From the NCBI GenBank assembly GCA_963070105.1, contig OY718807.1, positions 62,001 through 126,000 on the forward strand: a DNA stretch of 64,000 nucleotides, in the 5' to 3' direction. Shown here in pieces: positions 13,701 to 25,800 of the stretch (its first letter is position 1; the number at the start of each line of letters is the position of its first letter). The notes under the pieces were generated by a model. The model did no database searches. It worked only from the letters and a program-made list of their open reading frames with translations, and had not been told where the DNA came from. The position numbers and the translations under genes were made by a program. The stretch comes from Litomosoides sigmodontis. Its lineage: Eukaryota; Nematoda; Chromadorea; Rhabditida; Onchocercidae.

Positions 13701-15125
13701 CCTGTGAGTGTAAGCCTTCCGCTGCACAGTCCATGGATGCACTAAAGCAGTTGCTCAGATCTAGAAGTCAGAATGTTGTGAGATGCTTTGCGCAAGGAAG
13801 TGCAGGAAATGCGACCACCCAAGAACTGCGCGCATCAGCATTTCCAGGAAGCGGAAAGTTCGACGGACAGTATCCCTAATCATCGGAAGAAGCTGTGTTC
13901 GTTATCACTCTTGTCGTCTCTACTGGAAAGGAAAACAAAAACAAGTGATGCTCAGTGTGAATCTGTACGAATGACGAGGACAAATTAAATTGTTTTGCTA
14001 TGTAACCTGGTCCGTGAATCGCCCTCTGTGTCCTTCTTCCGCTCGGTCGGTCACTCACCTCGGATGGAAAAGTGAAGAAGAAGAAGAATTCGCTACTGAG
14101 AGAATGCACGAGAACGAGAAGGAGAAGGAAGGAGAGAATTGCAATGAAATGGCTACTACTGCAGTCCACCATGCTCCTACCACACACACGGCAGTTTAGG
14201 TTCGCCACCGCGTTAGTGACCTGACCTTCTATCATTTCCCATTTTCCGTTTAACGCATCAAAGCCCACTCGCTCCTTCTAATTCCGATGTTGGAAGAGCA
14301 TGGGGCAGGAGAGATATGTGCTGTAGTGAATGAAATTTTAGAAGAAAAACACAATGATTCCAATCATTGTGTAAGGCTCACAGTTCGTCCTGTCTGCCAT
14401 CTTCTGATACTACGAATCAGCGTATTACTTCTTCACAACCGTTTTCTCTCTCTCTCTCTCTTTCTTTTCCTTCCACTTTCCTTGAAAGGAAATTCAATAG
14501 AAGGATCAGACCAGAAGTGATAACGTGTTCTCACTGAGGGATGCACGCCTCACTCACACTACTTACTGCATTTGTGGCATTAGGTGGTAACTCACGTAGA
14601 TCAGTTTGTTGTTGTAGCGCACGAAGAGATTTCGCAGCAATGCAGCCTGGTGCAAGTCGCCCAAACTGATCATGTCTTCTACGCCTTGCACGGAAGTTGC
14701 GTGCATCATGCGATACGCATTGCTCGTTGGTAGCCATTGCTCCTGCAAATACGTGCGAGAGAGTGGAAGAGGGATGCACACGGCGCTTCTTCACCCACAG
14801 CTTCCATTCATTGGGAGGTGAGTGAGCCCCACACCACCTCAGTTCCATCCAACACACTAGTGGAGATGGGAGGGAGAGAATTAGATGAAATACCTGGCCG
14901 AAGTCATCGACCACTTTGAACTTGTCATCTTCAACTTCTACAACTCGTGCTCCAACGGGGCACACGAATCGACTCTTCGCAACCGATTCCACCCATAAAA
15001 AGTCACCCTGTAAGAGAATGTCCGAACTGTTACAGTTTTTGGTACAAGCTGTCGGAAGTTATTTCTACAACTCCTTTACTAGATGAGAGATATGATTGAT
15101 GCCACACCTTACTCAACTGAACCAT
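1..15125 (-). CDS. MYO7A: Unconventional myosin VII (3' end outside window)
   Basis: This is an actin-based motor of the class VII myosins (vertebrate MYO7A, nematode HUM-6), which tether membranes and adhesion complexes to actin bundles. I traced 39 coding exons, about 2009 residues: 15108-15125, 14894-15007, 14596-14742, 13323-13507, 12963-13087, 12393-12649, 12136-12317, 11987-12063, 11689-11859, 11372-11514, 10182-10311, 9973-10111, 9577-9827, 8865-9006, 8466-8680, 8206-8358, 7621-7716, 7270-7434, 6770-6940, 6524-6616, 6149-6241, 5773-6023, 5322-5574, 4840-5013, 4376-4527, 4101-4179, 3645-3824, 3386-3523, 3194-3297, 2825-2985, 2438-2634, 2200-2274, 2001-2122, 1714-1822, 1373-1516, 1078-1292, 742-977, 515-696, 181-369. 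The start exon encodes only MVQLSK and splices in phase to GDFLWVES, as in other myosin VII proteins. Vertebrate MYO7A has about 2215 residues, so only roughly the last 100 residues of FERM2 should be missing. All junctions agree in phase except the one between 12393 and 12317. Family call is certain; exact ends of the exons near 7270, 6940 and 11514 are less so. Confidence 0.95.
1078..2122 (-). other. MYO7A: Myosin VII MyTH4-2
   Basis: Exons 2001-2122, 1714-1822, 1373-1516 and 1078-1292 encode the second MyTH4 domain. [12 protein letters not shown] opens it, [14 protein letters not shown] follows, [12 protein letters not shown] is the GDxxxxR core, and [15 protein letters not shown] with [16 protein letters not shown] completes it. 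This is the best conserved part of the tail in this gene. Confidence 0.92.
2438..2634 (-). other. MYO7A: Myosin VII SH3 domain
   Basis: A single exon encodes the SH3 domain that separates the two MyTH4-FERM modules. Core residues are [11 protein letters not shown], a divergent middle segment, and [13 protein letters not shown], matching the ALYDY-less SH3 of myosin VII. Upstream and downstream exons (2825-2985 and 2200-2274) are joined in phase 1 and phase 0. The exon 2200-2274 is a short linker whose boundaries rest on phase alone. Confidence 0.85.
2825..6940 (-). other. MYO7A: Myosin VII MyTH4-1 and FERM1
   Basis: Exons from 6770-6940 to 5322-5574 form the first MyTH4 domain: [10 protein letters not shown] opens it, [15 protein letters not shown] is the GDxxxxR core, [19 protein letters not shown] follows, and ARG-type [16 protein letters not shown] closes the helical core before [10 protein letters not shown]. 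The exon at 5773-6023 carries about 60 residues of variable linker. FERM1 runs from [12 protein letters not shown] (exon 4840-5013) through [37 protein letters not shown] and [13 protein letters not shown] to the strand [14 protein letters not shown] and the helix [14 protein letters not shown]. This module binds cargo and can fold back on the motor. Every junction in this block is in phase. Confidence 0.9.
6245..6264. repeat. (AATTT)n short tandem repeat
   Basis: Four AATTT units in a myosin intron, immediately beyond the exon acceptor at 6241. Confidence 0.85.
7270..8358 (-). other. MYO7A: Myosin VII IQ neck, short proximal tail
   Basis: Three exons (8206-8358, 7621-7716, 7270-7434) encode a run of IQ motifs that bind calmodulin or light chains. 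Recognisable cores are [14 protein letters not shown], a second degenerate one ending in [25 protein letters not shown] and [15 protein letters not shown]. After the last IQ there are only about 90 residues, Ser/Thr-rich and not the charged single alpha-helix expected here, before the MyTH4 domain begins. The donor at 7270 and the acceptor at 6940 were chosen by phase; a donor within about 20 bases upstream of 7270 is an alternative. Confidence 0.8.
8466..15125 (-). other. MYO7A: Myosin VII motor domain
   Basis: Exons 1 to 15 encode the ATP- and actin-binding head. Visible landmarks in order are the N-terminal SH3-like strand region, the P-loop [10 protein letters not shown] (exon 12963-13087), switch I as NDNSSRFG (exon 12393-12649), a long helix region, switch II as LDIFGFENF (exon 11372-11514), the relay segment [12 protein letters not shown], the IIDEES strand (exon 10182-10311), the actin-binding segment ending FINCIIPN (exon 9577-9827), and the converter with RKSGYPIRY and LGKTMLFLK (exons 8865-9006 and 8466-8680). 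All nucleotide-contacting motifs are present, so the motor looks competent. The residues just after switch I read GSN where most myosins have GKY. The P-loop has serine in place of the usual alanine (GESGAGKT). Confidence 0.93.
10725..10776. repeat. (AC)n microsatellite in myosin intron
   Basis: About 26 AC units with one AT interruption, inside the intron between the exons at 10182-10311 and 11372-11514. Confidence 0.95.
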
Positions 15126-15167
15126 CGTTTCAGTGCATTTAATTGGTCGGATTATTAATTATTATAG

Positions 15168-15198
<31 letters not shown>

Positions 15199-15214
15199 CG
15201 AGTGAGTGAGTGAG
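15168..15214. repeat. (TA)n(TG)n(GAGT)n compound microsatellite
   Basis: Six TA units run into about ten TG units and then three GAGT units, roughly 45 bases upstream of the myosin start codon on the minus strand. Confidence 0.9.
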
Positions 15215-15782
15215 CCAATTATCTTCTTGTTGTGCCGAGAAGCGCTGCTGAAAAGATACTTGCACAGAGAGATTAGACACGTTCCTTCATTTTGAAATGA
15301 ACATGAATGAATACGACAATTTGATGATAGCATAAATGTTAACGCACGTGGAGAAATGTGTGCCACTTACATTTTACGTCGGCAGGGATACTTGTTGCGG
15401 AGATTTTTTTGAAACAAGGAAACGTTATGGCTAACAACGAATGTATGGGACACTCATTCTCATTTACCACATTTTTATGCAATAATTAACAGCACAAGCA
15501 CAACCACGCACTGTTTACTTCACTAAATTTAAATAGCGGATGGGTAGGTAGAAGTGGACGTAGACAGGCAAATGCCGAACCAGCCGCACACGCACGCACG
15601 CACACAATTCTGAATATTTGAGTTCATGGGCGATAGAAGAGGAGAAATCAGTTAGTTGGTGGGAGAGGAATTCCTTAAATGGGAACGGTGGTACGATTCC
15701 TCCTTCCTCTTCGTATTGTCTTCTTGTGACGATGAACTAACTAATCAGTGCATACCACACACCACATACCACACGTAGATGC

Positions 15783-15786
<4 letters not shown>

Positions 15787-15817
<31 letters not shown>
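15787..15817. repeat. (CA)n microsatellite
   Basis: About 15 perfect CA units in the myosin/NPC1 spacer. Confidence 0.9.
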
Positions 15818-15818
<1 letters not shown>

Positions 15819-16817
15819 CTGCCGGTGCTGGATCTGTCTGTTAGAGACTCTCGATATTCTCGTTCTCGTCCCCGAAGGTCAAATCCTCTCCCTACCTACG
15901 GAGGACGAATCGTCGTCGTTAACTGAGCACAAATGATGGAGATGAACTTTAAAAGCAGCAAGTGGTGATGAGCGCTTTTATTTGCCCTGTCCACTGCTGC
16001 TGCATCTCAGCAAAAGGATCTCCTCATCCTCATTTCAACAAATGTACTTACTACTTGCGGATCTATCTGCGTCGCGTTGATTTCGGCAACAACAACGATT
16101 GGAGAAAGCTGTCTGGACATCTCCGCAGCTAATCTTGATAGGAGAACCAGTCTTTGGAACCAGTGAACTCAAACTTCGATTCCATCACAAATTCCGGTGG
16201 TGTAATCACGCTTGTCAGCGATAGTTCTTTTCATTCTCATCATTTAGAGAATGAACTTTGCACAGTAAAGTGAAACACTTAGAGAAGGTCGGGAAAAAAT
16301 GGTTGGCTGCTGTATCAGTTCAAATGTGACACAAAGTTCACACAGTTCCGAAAGCACACTTCCATGTTAACATAATTCAAATTCAACTTTGTCAATTTAT
16401 AAATATCTCCGGTGCCCTGTAGTAGTGCACATAAAAATGCTCACATTACTCGGTCACAAATGGACAAGTGCCGAAAATGTGCTTTTTTTTTTAGAACGAA
16501 CGAAATGAAGAGACAGCGAATTCAAGAAAACACTTTTAATTAGTATGAGACTCTCCAGATAAAACAGTTGGATGGGTACGAACTGTTAAATTAATATAGT
16601 ACTTATTACTACACTTTACACGTCCATTTCAATTTTATCGATATTCCAGAAATAAATATTATTGGTACAAAATATAAGGTTACAAATTTACAACCCACCA
16701 GTTTCTCTTCTGCAGCAGGATTTTAGGAAAGGGGGGAGAGGAAAATTTTTGGGGTAAAACCTAGTCAATGAATGAAAGGAAGAGACTAGATTAAATGCTG
16801 CACAGCGAAGAAAATGT

Positions 16818-19800
16818 CTAAAAGACATCCGTAAGTGGTGAAGGATCACAGTGTTTCGTCAGACATGTTTTCGTTACTGTAGCGCCACAATCATTTATGC
16901 AGCAACTTTCCGACCTTGTCTTCATTATTAGCTTGCGTTTGTTCATCGGCGGTCCTACAAATTTCAAAGACTGATTAATTTGAAGTTGCATACACGGTCA
17001 ATCCTAATTGATCCTACAAAAATCGATGGAACAATCACTATTCTGAGTGACATAATTTTTTATGATGTTACCGGTTGTTAGCTCTAACGAAAAACAGAAC
17101 GAGAGAAAAAAATGACTTACCTATGTAACTGAGTAAAACGGGCAAAAATATGAGACCATGTGCTGCTCCAATAAGTACAATGCCAAGGAACATACGGAAG
17201 TAAAATACTTTGAAAATTTGGGAATGTGCAAATGCGAGGACTAATATCCCACCAAACTTTGTGAGTGTGATGCCAGAAAGAACCTGAAGAGCTTAGTTTT
17301 CACGTTGAAGCAATTTGTACCGAATTTTGAAAATTAGTTAGAAATTTAAGAGAAGTAACAAACCGATGATCCCATGCTTGCAAGAGAGTGCCGAGCGCGC
17401 ATCAAGCGATCTCGATGAACGCTTAACGAAAATGACCGAACAATGTGAGCACAAAATTCCACCGATATTCCCACCGTCTGAATAAAAAATAAGGTACTTG
17501 AAAACTTGAGATTTCAAAAAATCTTTAGCAATTTGAAACATCATAAAAGCACTAAAAGCCTCACCATGACAAGGTTGACAACAGAAATAGCATTGAAATC
17601 AATACTCCACCAATACATGAGACCAATTAGGTTGAATAGAACACAGCTTATTGTAAAATCAATAATGAATGCTGACCACGGATCAAGACCGAGAAGTACT
17701 GTAGTGACCGCAAATATAGCTACTAAGGATAGCACCAGTTGGATACACGCATCCATTACTATTGTAGTATACTGTTCATAGAAAACGTAGAATACGCTGT
17801 AAACACAGTTCATGACTAATTTTCTTCCCCGCAATAATGCAAAATTTCATATTTAAATTCATTGATATTTCTCAAAAAAGTGAATGCTGTGTTATTTCCC
17901 AACCACATTTTTTAGGAGTATAAGCGACTAAATACTTTGAAACACGAAAAGATGCTGTTGGGGTACCGTTTAGTTTGTGGCACTACTCAATCTTCGTAGT
18001 TATAGCGGTACTTTTTCCCATAATTTCGGCTAGATAAGTTAAGGAATACAAAATGACCTGTAAGGAAACACTTCTACAGGGCATCGTCCATCCCTGTCCT
18101 TGTTCAACATGGCTGTGATATTTGCAGCAATACGACGAGCACTAGTCATGGCATTTATGAAGTCTGATGAAGTTTTCAAAACTGTATGATAAGTCATGAA
18201 ATGAGACGATAAGACCCGGCCACGCCTAGACAATTTAACGGCTGAACCGTACGCCGCATGACCACTGGAAATAAAAACAAGTAATTCTAAAAATATATTA
18301 AAAAACCAGCACAATAAGTTATATTTTTCTTCCACACCAAAAACTCTCATTGCTTTTGGAGATTTTTGGTGTAAAAAAATTGATACCTCGTGAGAATACA
18401 AATACATGGTGGTACACCTTTCACAATGTAGTTTTGCGCTATTTGAAAAACAAACGATGAAAATTACCCTTTGACGCATTTAATGCTCGGATTGTTAGAC
18501 AGGAAGTGTGTGAGGTGGTGGTAAAATAGATCTGAGCGAGGCCTACCGTCGACAAATTCTACATTACAGGGGATACAGCTTTCTGAATTTTCTGAAAGTA
18601 AACCAATTTAAGTCAGAAGTTTAAAAATTAGGTGAAAAATTCCTGTAATATTATCAGAAGTAATGAAATGCTTAAAGTAAAATGTATTTATGCTAGCAAT
18701 CATGAAAATGGATTCGATCAATGATGAAATATTACCAGTAGAAGAACAAAATGTTCCATTGAGGAACAACCGACAACATGGTGGGTCACCGTACGGTTGT
18801 ACCCAGTCGAAGTAATCGTCGAGCCAATTCATTGCCGGATAAGCTATATAAGACCTGTAATATGTAGTTAACAGCACTTAGATTAGTTAAGGCATCAAAA
18901 TTTTAAAAATAGCAAAACGAAATTGGTGAAATTTTGAGCTGATGCTGAAATCCTTCACTCACTCACTAATATTTGTCGCTCCGTGTGCAATTAAAACAGC
19001 TGCACAGCGAGCTGCTGTGCGACAGATACATTTAAATATACCAACCAGAACAATGATATTTGCCATTTATCTCGCATGCATATTGGAAACCTCATTAGCA
19101 TAAAATTATTTCGTAAAAAAAATAATTAAAACCAATAATTAAAACTAAATTAAGAGCACAGAAATTGTTGCACCTGTTTGACCACCGTGCTGCATGGGCA
19201 ATTTGCGCACCCAACGAATCAGTGGCACAACCTGCACCGGAGCAAATTTTATTATGTTCGTAAGGGTCGCTGAACTCCATATCACCTTTGATGACAAAAT
19301 ACACAGGTGGACCAACCGAGAGGAATCGATCCATTGATTTGAAATAGGAAAAAACATATGAATCCTGTAAAAGGATGATTTAATAAATGAAAATAAAGCA
19401 AATAAAATTTGTACAATACAAACGCCACTATTTAACATTATCTCGCCTTCACTTCCTTACATACCACCTGAGGGCTTACGTGAGATATAAGACTTCGCGG
19501 TCTTCATAATAATTGATTCTATCTGCATGCTACGGCTACACACATCCCAGGAATGAAATATTGAAATTTTTGTCACTGTTTTCTTTATTAGGTAAAAAAA
19601 AGGAAGTTGAGAAATGAAGGGATAGAGAATTATTGCTCAGAAGAAGGTATTGCAGACGTAGAACGTATCAAAAAGATAAACTGAAATTAAGGACGAGTTA
19701 ACGAAGGTTGACGAAATTATTTTTGGACCATAATTCTCTGAAGTGTCACAGCCACTTTTTTCCAATGAAACGATGAACGGTGAATTATTCTAATTCAAAT

Positions 19801-22800
19801 TCAGATTTCTTAAATGACTGACACATTCAGAATTGATCGAAAGGTCTAACGGAGTTATCAGCAGCTTGATCGTCTTTAGCAATGTCTTTCATACTATAAA
19901 TGTGTTGAAAGAGAGATGGGAGGAAGAAGGAATGATAAATGAAAGAAAGATGTAAAAAGAAGAAAGAAATTTAATAAAAAATACTGAACCGCTTGTAAGA
20001 TAATCTTCTGTTCTGGAGTTCCATTGGAGCTATCTTCTGTCTCACCATCTCTTCCTTTATAAAACTACATTTCATTCACCGACAAATGTATTTTAACATG
20101 TTGAACGTCAAACGCAAGAAAACACTGAATTAAACATACACTCTTCTCTTTTGCAAATGAAAGAACAAATCGGTACCTCGGGAACAGCCATCTTCTGATC
20201 AAAGCCAAGCGGGATGTTCCCCATAACTGCAAAGGAACTACTCAGCCAACCAGCAAATAAAAATATCTGAAATTAAGATAAAAGCATAGGATAGTTGCTT
20301 AAAAATGGATGTTTGGCAAAAGCAAGTCAGGCATATGTGATGTATACGACATATGTACACGGTAATCTAGCCAGGTAACCGTATGTGCAATGAGTAAAAA
20401 AACAGTCCGTTTTTCGGTTTTATTGAAAATTTTCGAAAATTTCACTAATCAAATCGCTCTCACCACAATAATTCGAACATATTTCGATAACAGAAATGGC
20501 GCATAATAGTTACTGAATAAATACAACATATAACCATCATTGTTAACGCTTTCCACAGTCGTTATCCGACGACAGCAACACACCTCTGGCCTACCATCCT
20601 AAATATTCGCAAGTATTCATAGTAAAAGAAATCATAAAGTATTGCACTGTATGGAAACAATTGCCATTAACATTTTGATATGGCAAATAACAATGACAAG
20701 GATTGCAAATGAGCTGAGAAAGAGAGAAATAAAAGTGGCAGGTCTTGATGTTATGTAAGACGATAACTGAAACAAAACTACCTCTTCGCGCCGCACATCA
20801 AGGATGAATATTGCAAGAAAACAAGTTATCTGTAGGAAAAAATTGAAAAATATCGCCAAAGCTGCATATAACGAAAATACCTGAATGAAAAACCAACATA
20901 AAATGATGTAATTTTGTCTAAAAACTTTGAAGGAGTGTATCACCGTCATCCTCCTACAACAACGACAGTTGCCTGATGCATCGTTTGCAGTGAAATTAGA
21001 AAGAAAATCATAAAACTGAGAGGCTCCCTTCACTTCTACTTAGATAATTAATCAGGAAATTCTTTACATAAAAATGTGAAACTCGTTGAAAGTAGAGTTA
21101 CCTTGACAGCAGGCATAGAGGATAACGCTCCAACAAAGAAACACAAGCATTCGGATAGCGAAGACAAAAGCATGGATGGTATCACTTCACCGCTTATATG
21201 CGAAATCCGCAAATACAATGGCTCCGTTAAAGGTTCCTCGGCTCGCTAAAACGTTCAAAAGGTAAAAGAGTGGAATTTTCGTTAGAAACAATGCCTGAAT
21301 TAGACACTTGTGGATGAGAAGACGACAACTGAGACTCAACCATCAAATATCCTTGGAACCGAATGCACTGAGACGCTCAGACATCGCATAAGATACTTAC
21401 TTTATTGCATGTTAACTGATCATTTCTCTTTTTCTTCACTCTTACTTTCGTAATGAAAAAAAGGATGTTATGGCTGGTGCCTATCTTTTTTACTCTTCCC
21501 TGTTACCGATGTATGGAACGGAACTGAGAATAAAGGCGCATCTAAGATGTTCGCTACATCCTTCACTTCCGCTTTTTTAAGTCATTAAATACGTATTACT
21601 GTTTTTTTTCCACCACTTTTGCGAACAAAACTTTATTATTGTTGCTTGAGTAAAGTAAAATTGTCGATTCCGAGCGCAGCACTAAAGAAAGAGAACAGAC
21701 CAAGTCACATCGGTATGTGAGATGTAAAGTGACATTGGCAGTCTCTCATTATACGATTTCGGTTTATTAAAAACTATGGAGCTCATTACGGTAAAAAAAG
21801 GTTAACAGAGGTTTGCATGTGCTTGGCTGATGACACTGAGTTCATTAAGCATAGAGTGAATCGAGTCCTTTTACTTGGAGAAAAGTTAGCTTGCATTTAT
21901 AGAAGGGGAAATTGGGTGGTACCTGGTAGGCCTGTACGAAAATGAAGATGTTGTCGACGCCTACAGCGAGCACTAGAAATGGCTGCACTTCCAGGACAAT
22001 CGTGGTTGCGGGGATGCCATAAAATGCGTACAACCCAATGGATGAAGTAACTGATAAGGCTACAATCATAACGCCCGCAACACCAAGCATTACCTTCGAA
22101 TGGACAAGTAAAGTGGCCAAATTGTTTCCAGTTACCTGATGGAGAAGCTATGATATTTATCTTGTCGCAGACAATAGAAATGAGAAATCTTCAGTATAAA
22201 TCCATTTAGCACCTGTTCTTCTTGCTGTCAAGGATTAAAACAGTCTGTGGTAACTGGCGTAGAAATGTATTAACCTGATACTGTCCTAGTGCGAAGGCAA
22301 CATAAGCGAACATAAATATATAACTGATAAGTATGGTGAAGATATCCGACTGGCTTTCTCGATCTATTTCATCCTGAAAATAAACGAAACAAAAATACGA
22401 TTTCGCTCTTCGAATTTTTAGGATGGAAAACGCTAGCTGAATGGAAATTAATGAGCAGAAGCATTGATAGAGCAAACCTGAATGGAACGTTCGGCCATAA
22501 ACGATATCGCGTAGTTTTGATGCGAAATATTTCGGAGATAAAGAGCAAATCTTGAGAAAAAAAATAGCATGTAATTCACATTCATATCTCGATCATATCA
22601 ACAGCCATTCATAAATCCAAAAGTTAGATTTAAATAAAATGAACTTGTTATATTTTGTGGGAGAATAATTCAACAAAAATTGAAATACTAACACTTTTTC
22701 CCAAGCAGCAGCATACTTATTTTTCACAGCGGTGATATGATTGTTGAGTAAAATAGTGATAACAATACCCCTTGCACTGTCCCACTGGTTACTGCTATTG

Positions 22801-25800
22801 AATTCACCCAAAACTACGTACGGCTGAATGGGTACACCAAATGCCGATAAGCATGGAATGCCAAGCCGAGTGGTCGTCTGGTAGGGATTCCTAAATTAAT
22901 ACTCTTTCCTGTTGAAGTTGCTATTGAACTCCACCTCCTTGAATATGTAAAACAATGAATTATAGTAGCACTTACTGAGCACAAGTCATAATATGATCGA
23001 GATAGTCGAACTGCGACCCACTCCACTCATCTACGGTTGTTTGATTCAGAAGTGTCATATTGTTCTGCAAAAAAATGCTATTCCTTGCAAGCACTACTAT
23101 GGAAGATTACTCTTTTGAAGTATAAAATTGATACACATTTAGCGCGAGGTACTTCTCCGTATCTTTCTGTGAAATGTGAATAATTGAATCAAAGTTTGCA
23201 AATTTAGACAGTAGTTGGAAGCTCCAGACCTTAATGAGGCTTCATTAACTCCCCGCATTCGAAAAGTTCCACTAAATTCTCGGGAATTACTCACATTTCA
23301 TGTACATTTATTTGACATAAATCATTAAAATTAGGTCGCTTACTCGAACTGTGAAAGTTCTCTAGAAAAAAAAACCTTAATGACTCCTATCTATGTAAAC
23401 AATAAACTACAGCACCCAGCAGCATAAATCTTGTACATGGGTAAACTGCAAAACTGTTCGATGCGCTAATTTTATTTTTACATTAGTTAAAACTGCACGA
23501 AAAATGAGTATGGACAAATTTTAAGAAAAGAACTTCGGACATAATTCCCTATAGTAATTAAAGAAAGAAATATCATTAAGTTATAGACGGGAAAATGGTT
23601 AAATTGTCAAAGCTTTCAGATCACGACTCAGGCAAAGTAATTAATTTCTAAAAAAACAGCGTGCAACGCAAGCAGCGATACAACGAAAAATTACGGTTAA
23701 CAAGAAAGTTAGTCCACTAACATAGAAATAACCGAAATGCAACCTGAAAATAATTGAGTACAGTCATAATTGCACAATTCTGATTATCAGGTGTCATTGG
23801 CTTATAGCATACATCAGTGAGTGATACCGGAGTACCGTCCTCTGTCACTGCAATCAAGCCTGTGACTGCCTCCTGCAGCTCTGCTACCTATAAATACTCA
23901 GCAAACAATCACCACCCTAATTTTAATCACATGCCAAAGACGGCGATATAACACTTAATGTTGAAAGGAATGAGAAGGAACTTGTTGAAGGAATGTTTTC
24001 CGCAGCGCTGGGCCATAGAAGCCAGGTTCAAATAAGTCTGATTGATTTTCGTGTAACCAGAATGACTGATCCCGTGGGTATACAATCAACTGCTCCATAC
24101 GATAAAATGGCCTACAATTTTTTCCTTTAAATGACAACTAATTTTTTTTTTGAAGATAATAACTGCAGTTGGAATGCAATATGAAGAGAAATGAATTTCT
24201 AATCAAAAAATGAGTGATTTTCTCATCAGACAGTTGTTCAATGAACAACTGAATAAATAATAAACATAATAAACGAACCCAAATTCGTTATCGAAAAAGT
24301 ATTTCTCGCCACGTGCTCTGCTAGTCCAAGATGACCAGAGTTCCACGGGATCGGTAGTAAAACGAACGAAAAGCATACCGCTTGAGCAAAGAATAGCAAC
24401 AAGCGTGCCGAATGCAAACACCGCTAATGGACGTTTAACGCATAACTGAAGGAAGATGAATAATTTAAGCTTTTAATACCTTTATTGATCATTGATAAAA
24501 TATTAGCACCTCATCGTTAAAGTTAAAACCATACGTGAAACAAAAAGATGACAGGGAAAAACTCTTCCTAACAAGATAATTTTGCAATGTAATTTTGCAA
24601 TGATACGTCACTCTAATGAATGTGTTGACGAAGTTTGTCATTAATACCTGTCCATAATGAGCGCAAATCAATTCCAGTTGTGATTCGATCCACGATCCTA
24701 ATGTATCAATTGTGCCTAAGTCAGTATCATCTAAGGTTCCACCGGCTGGTTTAAAATCACTCAAGTCGCCATCCTGACTTCTTTTCAAGCTGTAGTGCAT
24801 TATCGCGAAGAAGAACACCGCAAAGCATAATCCACCAAATCCAAAAAGTGACAAAATTAACATACAATCAAAGGATGCGACTTGGCATTCTTCCTGAAAG
24901 TAAAGAGCATAAATTCGTGGCGACAAGACCACTAATACGGAACTTAATCAAAAGCTCTCAAATCACCAAGTCCTTTCACATACATGCTTCTGGCAGTTTT
25001 AAATGAATTGTGTGTGTTCCGAACTAAACCAAATTATACCACAACAAAAGTAACTGTTGCTCGTTTCACATATAAAGCATTAAAGCACAGCAGATAATAC
25101 TGTCGTAAAATGACAGTAACTCATATCCAAATTTGTAAGCATGTGAAAGGAATACTGACCTGCGCAATAAAGGGGAAAGGTGATTCAGCAACGCAGGACT
25201 GAGGACAGTCCTGGCAGGAACAGGGAGAGCCATTGGGATGAACTGCTTCCGAACAGAAAAATACCCGTGTGGTGGGTGGATTAATACCAACGATGGTGGT
25301 GTTTGAAACGTTCAGTTGATCTTCTTGTGTGGATTTCGAGAAGGAAGGGGATGGAATGAACGTAATTTGGAAAGGTACTCCAATATCCTCGTTGTAGGTA
25401 CCCATAAAAGCGAACCACTGGGATATATCACACTCGGAAATGCTCACGCCGCACATAAAGCTAAGTGCATAGTCTGTTCCAATTGCTCGAACCTGTAGAA
25501 TTCAAATACTAACAGTATCGAAAGCAAGAATGGCGTTTAGATAAGTGAACGATTTAGAACACAACACTACGTTTCACTTTGCATTCCTGTAAACTCAACA
25601 GTATATGGGATGAATTGTGAAGTAGATTCACTTGCACTTTCTAAAATTCGGAAAAAAGATCCTTTCAAATTAATGAGAGCGCCTTTTTTCGACGACGACC
25701 GCAATCCCAATAACAAATGACAACTTGGGATAATGAGTGTGATTAGTGACAACAATTTCGCTGAATTCATACATCTCTCTGAATTTCAGTGAAACAAGGG

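Larger units (their letters stand above)
15126..16817. other. Intergenic spacer, myosin start to NPC1 end
   Basis: No gene is visible. The spacer should hold the promoter and 5' untranslated sequence of the myosin gene (reading left) and the 3' untranslated sequence of NPC1. It contains a TA/TG/GAGT compound repeat near 15168-15214, a CACG tract near 15583-15606 and a CA tract near 15787-15817. Small ORFs over these repeats are low complexity. Confidence 0.7.

Noticed and set aside
25567..25770. 67-codon minus-strand ORF inside NPC1
   Set aside because: Exon 25876-25960 joins in phase directly to 25160-25492 and matches the family, so this ORF is intronic.
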